The notes beneath the pieces were generated by a model, which was given only the letters and a program-made list of their open reading frames with translations, was not told where the DNA came from and searched no databases. Source: a virus. Taken from it: a stretch of 20,536 bases of DNA. The position numbers and the translations under genes were made by a program. Every line of letters starts with the position of its first letter. Position 1 is the first letter of the stretch. Location: positions 1-20,536 of IMG/VR virus record IMGVR_UViG_3300027844_000553; one strand, written 5' to 3'. Below are positions 6,735 to 13,119 of the stretch, piece by piece.

Positions 6735-7430
6735 TTGACATCAGAGCCTATCTTTAAAGTAGGAGTAGGAATAAACTACTTTGATGATCCTCAAGGATTA
6801 ATAAAAATTTTAATTAATGATACTGTATATGACTATGTAGATAAATTCTATGTTATTGATGGTATTTATGCAGGAAGAAATGACAAACAAGAATCTGATC
6901 ATACATATCTCAATGACCTCAAAGATATTTATTCTAAAATACATATTGTTGATATGCATAACAAGACTCAGATTCAAAAGAGAAACAAGTATTGGGAACT
7001 AGCAAAGAAAGATAAGATGGATTACATGATAGTATGTGACTCTGATGAATATATGGATATTAAACCAGACAGATTTAACAATTCGTTACGAATTATACAA
7101 GACAGACCTGAAAAGTGTTATCCAGTAATGCAACATATGGTAGGTATCACAACCATGAGTAGGCCAAGATTATTCAAAGGACCATATACATACAGACATA
7201 AACAAAATAAAAAGGAGAATACAATATCTCATGGCTCTCTATACGACAAAGATGATACGGAGATTATCAATCAAATGTATTCATGGTTCAAAGATCATCC
7301 AAAAAGACAGATCAATAGTGATAATCAATCAGGTGTAGATGGAATAGAGATGTGGCATGATAAGGAATTTAGAACTAAGGAAAGAATCATAGCAGATAGA
7401 GTATACTATGATGATACGCCTAATAGATAA
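6735..7430 (+). CDS. Glycosyltransferase family 2-like protein
   Basis: This 231-residue protein starts with TTG. Its N-terminus FKVGVGINYFDDPQGLIKIL and the following strand KFYVIDGIYAG resemble the nucleotide-sugar-binding beginning of GT-A glycosyltransferases. The acidic DSDEYMD (Asp102-Asp104) after YMIV is a good DxD metal/nucleotide motif. A Q-K-R-N-K-Y-W segment precedes it, as in family 2 enzymes. Sugar donor and acceptor cannot be read from the sequence. It lies alone between the protease and the tail operon as a cargo gene, perhaps glycosylating virion or host surface proteins. The length is short for the family, so an acceptor domain may be minimal. There is no signal peptide or membrane segment, so it should be cytosolic. 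Confidence 0.65.
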   Translation: MTSEPIFKVGVGINYFDDPQGLIKILINDTVYDYVDKFYVIDGIYAGRNDKQESDHTYLNDLKDIYSKIHIVDMHNKTQIQKRNKYWELAKKDKMDYMIVCDSDEYMDIKPDRFNNSLRIIQDRPEKCYPVMQHMVGITTMSRPRLFKGPYTYRHKQNKKENTISHGSLYDKDDTEIINQMYSWFKDHPKRQINSDNQSGVDGIEMWHDKEFRTKERIIADRVYYDDTPNR

Positions 7431-7435
7431 AAAAA
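7429..7435 (-). terminator. T-run terminator of the 59-residue minus-strand gene
   Basis: Seven consecutive A residues on the plus strand give a T7 run on the minus strand, a few bases beyond the stop codon of the 7440-7619 gene. This is a typical archaeal terminator. It also abuts the stop of the plus-strand gene ending at 7430. Confidence 0.45.
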
Positions 7436-7439
7436 GGGG

Positions 7440-7619
7440 TTATAATCCCATATTGTGTATGATATAATCAAATTCTTTCTCAAAGGATTTATCTTCTTCT
7501 TCCTTGTGTACGGTAACTGTACCGTAATTTGAGGTACTAATTTGTATCAAATTCTCTAAATATTTGTTAGATTGTCTAAACCACTCCAAACCTATTTGAA
7601 GTTGAAAAATTTGTAACAT
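7440..7619 (-). CDS. 59-residue minus-strand protein of unknown function
   Basis: A small complete ORF lies on the minus strand from ATG 7619-7617 to TAA 7442-7440. It encodes MLQIFQLQIGLEWFRQSNKY followed by a polar, acidic C-terminal half (HKEEEDKSFEKEFDYIIHNMGL). Three things support it as a gene. It fills an otherwise empty gap of about 230 nt. A minus-strand TATA (TTATATA, around 7643-7649) is centred about 26 nt upstream. A minus-strand T-run (forward A-run 7429-7435) begins a few bases after its stop. It is convergent with the glycosyltransferase-like gene and divergent from the tail operon, overlapping the latter's promoter. I recognise no family; its small acidic, helical character would fit a regulator or inhibitor, but that is a guess. 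Confidence 0.6.
   Translation of the reverse strand: MLQIFQLQIGLEWFRQSNKYLENLIQISTSNYGTVTVHKEEEDKSFEKEFDYIIHNMGL
7508..7525. repeat. Inverted repeat inside the minus-strand gene
   Basis: TACGGTA and TACCGTA form perfect 7-nt arms around a 4-nt centre (ACTG). The repeat lies in codons of the 59-residue minus-strand gene, so it may be coding coincidence, a hairpin or a protein-binding site. Confidence 0.35.
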
Positions 7620-7622
7620 AAA

Positions 7623-7635
7623 TACTTCTATTGTT
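7623..7635 (+). promoter_or_regulatory. TACTTC-class promoter of the connector/tail operon
   Basis: TACTTCTATTGTT starts 35 nt before ATG 7658, the usual spacing. A separate TATA-like CTATATAA (7642-7649) lies too close to ATG 7658 to serve it but is well placed for the divergent minus-strand gene. The two promoters overlap. Confidence 0.55.
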
Positions 7636-7657
7636 TAAAGTCTATATAACTATTATT

Positions 7658-7984
7658 ATGACAAAATACGGTTCGACTGATGAAATAGAGAAGTTGGCAT
7701 GGGGAGGAACTAAATCCAGTACACCAGCAACAGTAACTTCCATACAAAACTCAGTAACAGATATCATTAATTTAATATTAAATAGAAATAGTGATTTTTC
7801 AACTGTACCTACTGCTATTGACTCAATAGCCAATTTAACAGGTTCAGAGATATTAAGAAACTTAGGTGGTAGAACAGCATTAAGTACAATGCAGATTTAT
7901 GATATGGTAAAAGTATTACTCGGATCTTATATGAATCAAGCACCTGATGATCAATCAAGATGGGGTAATGTCTGGTACACGTAA
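7658..7984 (+). CDS. Putative head-tail connector/adaptor protein
   Basis: This 108-residue protein starts at ATG 7658, chosen over an upstream TTG at 7631 because the promoter element lies at the usual 35 nt. It is predicted mostly helical (SIQNSVTDIINLILNRNSDF, EILRNLGG, STMQIYDMVKVLLGSYM). Its position just before the tail terminator-like gene is where head-tail adaptors are found. The family is not recognised. Residues LAWGGT are encoded by a 19-nt stretch identical to one in the tape measure gene. The next gene starts in its stop codon (TAATG). Confidence 0.5.
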   Translation: MTKYGSTDEIEKLAWGGTKSSTPATVTSIQNSVTDIINLILNRNSDFSTVPTAIDSIANLTGSEILRNLGGRTALSTMQIYDMVKVLLGSYMNQAPDDQSRWGNVWYT

Positions 7985-8502
7985 TGACAATCACATTTAC
8001 AAATTTATCAGGATCTAGAGAAAACCTTGATAAAACAATAGCAGATTTAATATCTGATAACTGGACAGCAAGTAACATTACAGGAACAATAACTCCATAT
8101 TTTGCAGCAGATACAAATGAACCTGATCAATTAGCAAGACCTGATGGATCATTTATAAATGAAATTAGAGTTAATTATTCATCAAGAACAAAATATGAAT
8201 CTGAAGATTTTGAAGTTAATGGAGATGATAAACACGCTTGGGTATGTACTTGTTTCATAGAGGTTCAAGGAGAATCACTACAAATTCTATTAGATATGGA
8301 AGATGAGGTCCAGAGAATATTATGGGAGAATAGACCAAATGGATCAACCAGGTTAAACAAGAGTACAGGAGCAGCATCCGAGGTAGCCTTCTTTGAAGAT
8401 GCAGAACCAGAATTTGAACGTTTAGAACCTGAGGATTCAGTAGATCAGACACCTACTTCTCAAGCAGAACTAAAGATGGTTTACTTTAAGATTAAAACTT
8501 AA
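7984..8502 (+). CDS. Putative tail terminator/completion protein
   Basis: This 172-residue protein begins with a helix (NLDKTIADLISDNW), followed by beta-rich segments (EIRVNYSSRTKYESEDFEV, HAWVCTCFIEVQG) and a helix LLDMEDEVQRILWENR. The C-terminal strand LKMVYFKIKT completes it. This order (initial helix, central strands, helix with 'm.deV.riL') is that of gpU-like tail terminators, which cap the tail tube and join it to the head. Its position immediately before the tail tube gene agrees. The acidic segment between the last helix and strand (EPEFERLEPEDSVDQ) is probably a loop. The assignment is by pattern and gene order. Confidence 0.55.
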   Translation: MTITFTNLSGSRENLDKTIADLISDNWTASNITGTITPYFAADTNEPDQLARPDGSFINEIRVNYSSRTKYESEDFEVNGDDKHAWVCTCFIEVQGESLQILLDMEDEVQRILWENRPNGSTRLNKSTGAASEVAFFEDAEPEFERLEPEDSVDQTPTSQAELKMVYFKIKT

Positions 8503-8515
8503 TACTTCTTTATAT
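8503..8515 (+). promoter_or_regulatory. TACTTC-class promoter of the tail tube gene
   Basis: TACTTCTTTATAT starts 35 nt before ATG 8538, directly after the stop codon of the preceding gene. It gives the tail tube gene, a high-copy product, its own promoter. Confidence 0.65.
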
Positions 8516-8537
8516 CAAATTTTTGCAAGACTAAACT

Positions 8538-9470
8538 ATGGTAGTTTCAGCACACAATGTTACAACTAAACGAGATATAGTAAAAGAATTACAATTCGTA
8601 ACTGAAGGAAATTCAGTAACTACTCCAGCATTATACGGAGTAACACCAAACTCATCAACCTTTGCTATAGTAGGTAATAATACAGAAATTAACATTCAAC
8701 CAGATGTTCAACATATGGATGTCTCAGTATTAGGATCAGAAGATGTTATTGATGCAGTAAAGACACAATCATTATACGCATTTACACTTAGAAACAATCC
8801 AGTAGATTTAACATTATGGAAATATCTATGGAATAGTTCTGGAACAGGAGCAACATCCCCAGACAGTTCATTATCATTTACATATTCATTTAACTTAAAC
8901 GGTACAGAATATTATCAACATATGAGAGGATGTAGACCAACATCAGGAACTCTATCTGTATCAAGAGGTATGTGGGATCAAAACATGACATTTATCTGTA
9001 AAGATATTACAATACCAACAACATCAACATCAGATCCAGGAACTCCAGTATATCAATCAGCAGAGACTACATCATCTCCAATCGTTCACTCTGATGGTGG
9101 AGGAAGTCCATTCACTTACAACTCTATAGCATACGGAGAGAGATCATTTAGTACAACAATTAATAGAAACATGGCAGTAATGGCAGTTAATGGGGAAACT
9201 GATATCACTTATACTAAAGCAACTGACAGAGCAATCACATTTACAGCAGATGTATTTTCTGGAACTGCTTCAAGTGAAACAGCATTATACACATTATATG
9301 AATCCAAAGATGCAGATGCAGCAAGTTACAAATTCACTTCTGCTGGAACTGTAACATTAACATATGCAAACGCAGTTATCACAGATTACTCATATACTCA
9401 TGCAGCAGGATCAGCAGATGCACTTATTGAATCTATTACTTGTAGAGCAGAATCAGTAACAAACCTATAG
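8538..9470 (+). CDS. Major tail (tube) protein
   Basis: This is a 310-residue beta-rich protein, of a length usual for siphovirus tube proteins carrying an extra Ig-like or tube-decorating part. It has an N-terminal segment ELQFVTEGNSVTTPALYGV, typical of tube proteins ('...yG.....p..f...'). A central region GTEYYQHMRGCRPTSGTLSV corresponds to the strand/turn before the inner tube sheet. The C-terminal half repeats strand-turn patterns (AITFTADVFSGTAS, FTSAGTVTLTYANAVITDYSY). Gene order (terminator, tube, chaperone, tape measure) supports the call. Only one cysteine-poor domain is evident and there is no signal peptide. It should form stacked rings of the tail tube, with the chaperones downstream aiding assembly. 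Confidence 0.7.
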   Translation: MVVSAHNVTTKRDIVKELQFVTEGNSVTTPALYGVTPNSSTFAIVGNNTEINIQPDVQHMDVSVLGSEDVIDAVKTQSLYAFTLRNNPVDLTLWKYLWNSSGTGATSPDSSLSFTYSFNLNGTEYYQHMRGCRPTSGTLSVSRGMWDQNMTFICKDITIPTTSTSDPGTPVYQSAETTSSPIVHSDGGGSPFTYNSIAYGERSFSTTINRNMAVMAVNGETDITYTKATDRAITFTADVFSGTASSETALYTLYESKDADAASYKFTSAGTVTLTYANAVITDYSYTHAAGSADALIESITCRAESVTNL

Positions 9471-9471
9471 A

Positions 9472-9478
9472 TTTAAAT
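9472..9478 (+). promoter_or_regulatory. Possible TATA box upstream of the tail chaperone gene
   Basis: TTTAAAT is centred about 26 nt before ATG 9501. The nearby TACTTT at 9478 resembles the TACTTC element but is 23 nt from the start and was not counted in the set. Read-through from the tail tube promoter is also likely. Confidence 0.3.
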
Positions 9479-9500
9479 ACTTTAAATATAAATCATTTAT

Positions 9501-9899
9501 ATGCCATTCTTAAACATAGATAAAAAGGCTTGGATTATTAAAGATTTAGAGATTCCTGTTATCGAAGAAGTTTCTATGAAGGGTATGAAATGGTTTAGGG
9601 ATAAAGTAAAATGGGCTGCTGAAAGAGAGGAGAAAGGAGATATTACACAGACTCAAGCATTAGCAGCAGATGATGAATGGTGGACTAAAACTTGTGATAT
9701 TGGGTTAGGTAAAAGTATGGATGATATATTAGAATCTGGTGTTACAGAACCAGAGTTTAGAGAATTAATGGCTGAGGTATACAGTTTTTTAGCAATATAT
9801 GGAACGATAGAAAGAGCAAAGCTATCCGCTTTGTACGATCCAGAGATCCTAAAGAGAGAGAACAAGCTTACAGAGACTACCCAGAACTCAGAGAAATAG
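9501..9899 (+). CDS. Tail assembly chaperone, short form (gpG-like)
   Basis: This 132-residue, mainly helical and acidic protein lies between the tail tube and tape measure genes, the position of tail assembly chaperones in siphoviruses (lambda gpG is about 140 residues). Segments such as MKGMKWFRDKVKWAAEREEK and EPEFRELMAEVYSFLAIYG are helical. At residues 95-97 (S-F-L) the codons AGT TTT TTA contain the canonical slippery heptamer T TTT TTA (9785-9791). The -1 frame is open from 9776 to 10051, so ribosomes that slip would make an extended protein. The short form would coat the tape measure protein during tail assembly. The start lies at a plausible TATA distance. Confidence 0.75.
   Translation: MPFLNIDKKAWIIKDLEIPVIEEVSMKGMKWFRDKVKWAAEREEKGDITQTQALAADDEWWTKTCDIGLGKSMDDILESGVTEPEFRELMAEVYSFLAIYGTIERAKLSALYDPEILKRENKLTETTQNSEK
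9785..9791 (+). other. Probable -1 programmed frameshift site (T TTT TTA)
   Basis: In the zero frame the codons are AGT TTT TTA, so positions 9785-9791 read T TTT TTA, a canonical X XXY YYZ slippery heptamer of the kind used by HIV-1. A 6-bp hairpin (9817-9822 with 9828-9833, loop of 5, plus a G-T pair) lies 25 nt downstream. That is farther than the usual 5-9 nt spacer, so its role is doubtful. Confidence 0.65.
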
Positions 9900-10054
9900 T
9901 ACCAATGATATATCTAGTTAGAGGTGGATTTGGATCATGGACAGAAATTTATGATTTAAAAGAGAAACTAGGTATGGATAAATTATTAGAGATACAAAAT
10001 ATACTATCTATATTACAACAAGAAGAAGAATTAGATAATGGCAATAGACATTGA
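9791..10054 (+). CDS. Frameshifted extension of the tail chaperone (gpGT-like T domain)
   Basis: In the -1 frame relative to the chaperone gene, 87 codons follow the slip site and end at TGA 10052-10054. With the first 97 codons from the zero frame this gives a 184-residue fusion. The extension is protein-like, especially EREQAYRDYPELREIVPMIY (from about 9857) and WTEIYDLKEKLGMDKLLEIQ, consistent with a helical T domain that binds tail tube subunits. The only ATG in this frame is at 9905 and would give just 49 residues with no promoter, so independent expression is unlikely. The end overlaps the next gene by 17 nt. I read it as the counterpart of lambda gpGT. The -1 reading is strongly suggested but untested. 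Confidence 0.65.
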   Translation, partial: SNIWNDRKSKAIRFVRSRDPKEREQAYRDYPELREIVPMIYLVRGGFGSWTEIYDLKEKLGMDKLLEIQNILSILQQEEELDNGNRH

Positions 10055-10592
10055 AGGATTAAAAGAAATACAAAGTAAATTTAATAAATTTAAATTTAGA
10101 GGTAAGAATATAAAATATAAATTCTTAACTATGGTAGGTGTAGAGGCATTAGAGTTACTTAAAATGAATACTCCAGTTGATACAGGAACATTACGAGAAG
10201 GATGGATATTACAACAAAGTGAGAATGAAGTAACCATTATGAACGATCAACAGGACCTTATATCATTTCTTTCAATGGGTACTATACGTCACATTGCAAA
10301 CCCATTCATTATGAGGATTAACAGTCAAGTAGATAATATGGTTATGGCCAGATTAGAATTAGCATTAGCAGAATCACATGAGTTCTTTAGGAAACTTCCT
10401 GGAGGAAAGAATAGAAAGATGCAACAAGTAGGAAGAACCTCAGCAGGATTCAAAGGTGGTATATCATTTGCAGGTAGATCCACATTAGTTAGAGCAGGAA
10501 CAGGAAGAAGACAATTAAAGCGTAGATTATCTCTCAGACGTAGAAGAGGTAAATCAATTAATCCAGCAAGAAAAGATGCTAAAGTAGGGTAA
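10038..10592 (+). CDS. HK97 gp10-like tail completion protein
   Basis: This 184-residue protein contains the family hallmark NTPVDTGTLREGW (residues about 43-55). The motif 'tPvdTG.Lr.s.' is seen in HK97 gp10-like and related neck/tail completion proteins. An N-terminal helix (IEGLKEIQSKFNKFKF) precedes it and HIANPFIMRI follows. The C-terminus, from about residue 130, is strikingly basic (RRQLKRRLSLRRRRGKS). That suggests contact with DNA or an acidic tail component, and it is longer than the usual family end. Its position after the chaperones, rather than before the tail tube gene, differs from the classic order. The start overlaps the frameshift extension by 17 nt. Confidence 0.65.
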   Translation: MAIDIEGLKEIQSKFNKFKFRGKNIKYKFLTMVGVEALELLKMNTPVDTGTLREGWILQQSENEVTIMNDQQDLISFLSMGTIRHIANPFIMRINSQVDNMVMARLELALAESHEFFRKLPGGKNRKMQQVGRTSAGFKGGISFAGRSTLVRAGTGRRQLKRRLSLRRRRGKSINPARKDAKVG

Positions 10593-10605
10593 TACTTCTC
10601 TATAT
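10593..10605 (+). promoter_or_regulatory. TACTTC-class promoter of the tape measure operon
   Basis: TACTTCTCTATAT, identical to the element before the protease-capsid gene, starts 34 nt before ATG 10627. Confidence 0.65.
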
Positions 10606-10626
10606 CATTTTTAAGGAATATCAACT

Positions 10627-13119
10627 ATGGCTAGGGATAATGTAACATTTAAGTTTAGAATAGACTTAACCCAAATGACTATAAAAGGTCGACAAGCTGT
10701 AAAGATTTTAGAAGATATACAGAGAAAATCAGGTCAAGCAGCAGCAGGTATGAGTAGAATGGGAACAGCAGCAACTAAGACAGGACAACAAACAGCAGCA
10801 GCAGCCATTAACTTTCAAACAGCTACTCAAGGTATGCTCAACTTATCAACAGCAGCAGTACAAACTTTCACTTCCATATCTAACTTAGACAGAGCTAACA
10901 ATAGAGCAAAGATGTCTGTAATTGCAGTAGCAAGAGCAGAGGATTTATTAGCAAACAAATTAGAAAGACAAAACACATTAAGAGCAGCAGGAGCAACAGG
11001 TTCACAAAAGGATATTAATATCACTAAAGAAATAGCAACTGCAAAAGCAGACCTTACAGTAAAGACAGAGAAGATGGGAATTGAACAAGCAGCAGTTAAT
11101 GATATTTATATGTTGTTCGCTACAAACATAGCAAACGTCACAATATCATCTATACAGACTATAGCAATTTTAGATAAAAATCAAATAATACTTAACACAG
11201 CAAAAGCAGTAGGAATGAAACTAAATAATTTCCTATCTATCAATGCAGCACGAGCAGCATATAGTGAGGCAGCAGCATCAGCAGTTAACTCTACAGCAAA
11301 GGGAGTAGCAATAGGAGTAACAGCTAAATTAACAGTAGCAATGTATGGATTAGCAGCAGCAACTAGAGCAGTAGTATCAGCAAACCCTTTATTAATGGTT
11401 GCTATGGTAGGACTTACAGCAGCATGGGCTGTACACGAAACAGATATACTTGGAACTAAAACAGCATTAGATGGATATATCGGTGTAGAGAAAGATCATC
11501 TTGAGTTAATGGAAGCGGAAAGGATGGCAGCCAATGGATTAACACAAGCTAACGGAGATTTAACACAATCTTATAAGAAACTATCCCCTGTAGCAGAAGC
11601 ACATTATAAAATGTTACGAGACTTTATGGTTAATACAGGTAATGCTAGATTAGCAGCACAATATGAAGCTAAACTATTAGGAGCGAAGCCTCAGGGTTTT
11701 AGTCAGCCCTCTGAAACAGGAGGGCAAATTGGAACTTCTGGAGGAGGGATATCTGAAACAGGGATATCTGAAACAGGTACAGCATCATCAGTAGCAACCA
11801 CACCAACACAAGTATCTTCAGGAGGTTTCTTACCTATGTCATTTGGAGATACTGGATCAAGTGGTACAGAATCAAGTGTAGTAACACCTGCATCTATAAC
11901 ATCAGATAAAACTAAAGCAGATCCTTTTGGATCAGTATTACAAAAAGAGTTATATAAAGGATTAAATCCAATACAGAAACGAACCACTAATATTATATTA
12001 GCAGCAGAATCAGCAGCAGTAGGTAGACCTGGAGCAGCAGCAGCATACTTACGTAAAGCAGATCAAATAACAGCAGCAGCTAACAGTTATGTAGAACCAA
12101 AACATTTCACATTTGCAGACATCTTAAAAGATCCTAGTATGACATCAGATAATTTCTTTGGAGTAAACATGTCTAAATCAAGACCAGGATCTAGATCTGA
12201 ATTTAAATATGGTATTGATATTGCACAAGCCCATCATGGTCCAAATAGTGCAGATCCGTGGGATCCTAAGTCTACAAGAGCAAAAGTATATAATAAAACA
12301 GGTAGAGATATAGGATCAATAGCAGATCATATAGATGTAAATGAAGGTATAAGATTAGCAAACTTGGAAACAAGTATGTCACAATTTAGAAATACCACAG
12401 GAGGTAGAGCAGCATTAGCAATAGCAGCAGTAGGAGGTAACGCTACTCAAGCATGGCAGGTACCTAAAGGATCTATAAGAGCAAGTGCTGGGTTCTATCA
12501 AACAATAGCAATACAAGATGCTAACTATAACAGATTGGCATGGGGAGGAACTAGAGTAGAGGAAATACCTATGGATAAAGAGGGAGCAGTAGTAGGTGGA
12601 TTTGGATCATTAAGTGCATTTAAGAGTAATTCAAAACAATTAGCAAATCAAAACCTACAAGAGTCAAAAGAATTTCTAGCAGCATTTGGTGTTAAAGTTA
12701 TTAAAACTTCATATCCAAAATCAGACTACAGAAGGGCATTAATTCGTATGCCTAGAATAGCATCAGAATATAGGTCTATATTGTCATTAGCAGGATTGAG
12801 TTATGAATCTTTAAATCGATCACAAAGTAATTATTATTCTGCAATGAGCTTTAATAACAATCAATTAGCCAAAGCAGAACAAATAAACATATTGAGTGGA
12901 GGATATGACTTGGGAGAATTTAGAGGATCATCTTTATCAGTACCATCATTATCAGATAAAGTATTAGAACAAGACATGTTAATGAAATCAATAGGTTTAG
13001 ACAGAACAGAATCATTTCAAATCATTGATACATTTGGTAGAGGTAGAGAAGAGATTGATGATAGAATATTATGGAAAGATAGACTAAACAATATATCAAC
13101 AGGAACTGCTGTACTATGA
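10627..13119 (+). CDS. Tail tape measure protein
   Basis: This 830-residue protein is the longest in the window and follows the tail chaperones, as tape measure proteins do. The N-terminal about 220 residues are Ala/Gln/Thr-rich and helical (IQRKSGQAAAGMSRMGTAAT). Hydrophobic segments follow at about residues 225-268 (e.g. NPLLMVAMVGLTAAWAV), the usual membrane-spanning part of tape measures. A Gly/Ser/Thr-rich linker lies at about 355-440, containing GISETGISETG. The rest is a globular or helical C-terminal half that I cannot assign. At the family's roughly 1.5 angstrom per residue, tail length would be of the order of 120 nm. No lytic peptidase motif is visible. A 19-nt stretch coding LAWGGT (12535-12553) is identical to one in the 7658 gene. 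It overlaps the next gene by 4 nt (ATGA). Confidence 0.8.
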   Translation: MARDNVTFKFRIDLTQMTIKGRQAVKILEDIQRKSGQAAAGMSRMGTAATKTGQQTAAAAINFQTATQGMLNLSTAAVQTFTSISNLDRANNRAKMSVIAVARAEDLLANKLERQNTLRAAGATGSQKDINITKEIATAKADLTVKTEKMGIEQAAVNDIYMLFATNIANVTISSIQTIAILDKNQIILNTAKAVGMKLNNFLSINAARAAYSEAAASAVNSTAKGVAIGVTAKLTVAMYGLAAATRAVVSANPLLMVAMVGLTAAWAVHETDILGTKTALDGYIGVEKDHLELMEAERMAANGLTQANGDLTQSYKKLSPVAEAHYKMLRDFMVNTGNARLAAQYEAKLLGAKPQGFSQPSETGGQIGTSGGGISETGISETGTASSVATTPTQVSSGGFLPMSFGDTGSSGTESSVVTPASITSDKTKADPFGSVLQKELYKGLNPIQKRTTNIILAAESAAVGRPGAAAAYLRKADQITAAANSYVEPKHFTFADILKDPSMTSDNFFGVNMSKSRPGSRSEFKYGIDIAQAHHGPNSADPWDPKSTRAKVYNKTGRDIGSIADHIDVNEGIRLANLETSMSQFRNTTGGRAALAIAAVGGNATQAWQVPKGSIRASAGFYQTIAIQDANYNRLAWGGTRVEEIPMDKEGAVVGGFGSLSAFKSNSKQLANQNLQESKEFLAAFGVKVIKTSYPKSDYRRALIRMPRIASEYRSILSLAGLSYESLNRSQSNYYSAMSFNNNQLAKAEQINILSGGYDLGEFRGSSLSVPSLSDKVLEQDMLMKSIGLDRTESFQIIDTFGRGREEIDDRILWKDRLNNISTGTAVL

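Noticed and set aside
9905-10054. A separate 49-residue gene starting at ATG 9905
   Set aside because: The frame is open much farther upstream and joins the chaperone gene through the T TTT TTA site; no promoter is placed for 9905. It is better explained as the frameshift extension.
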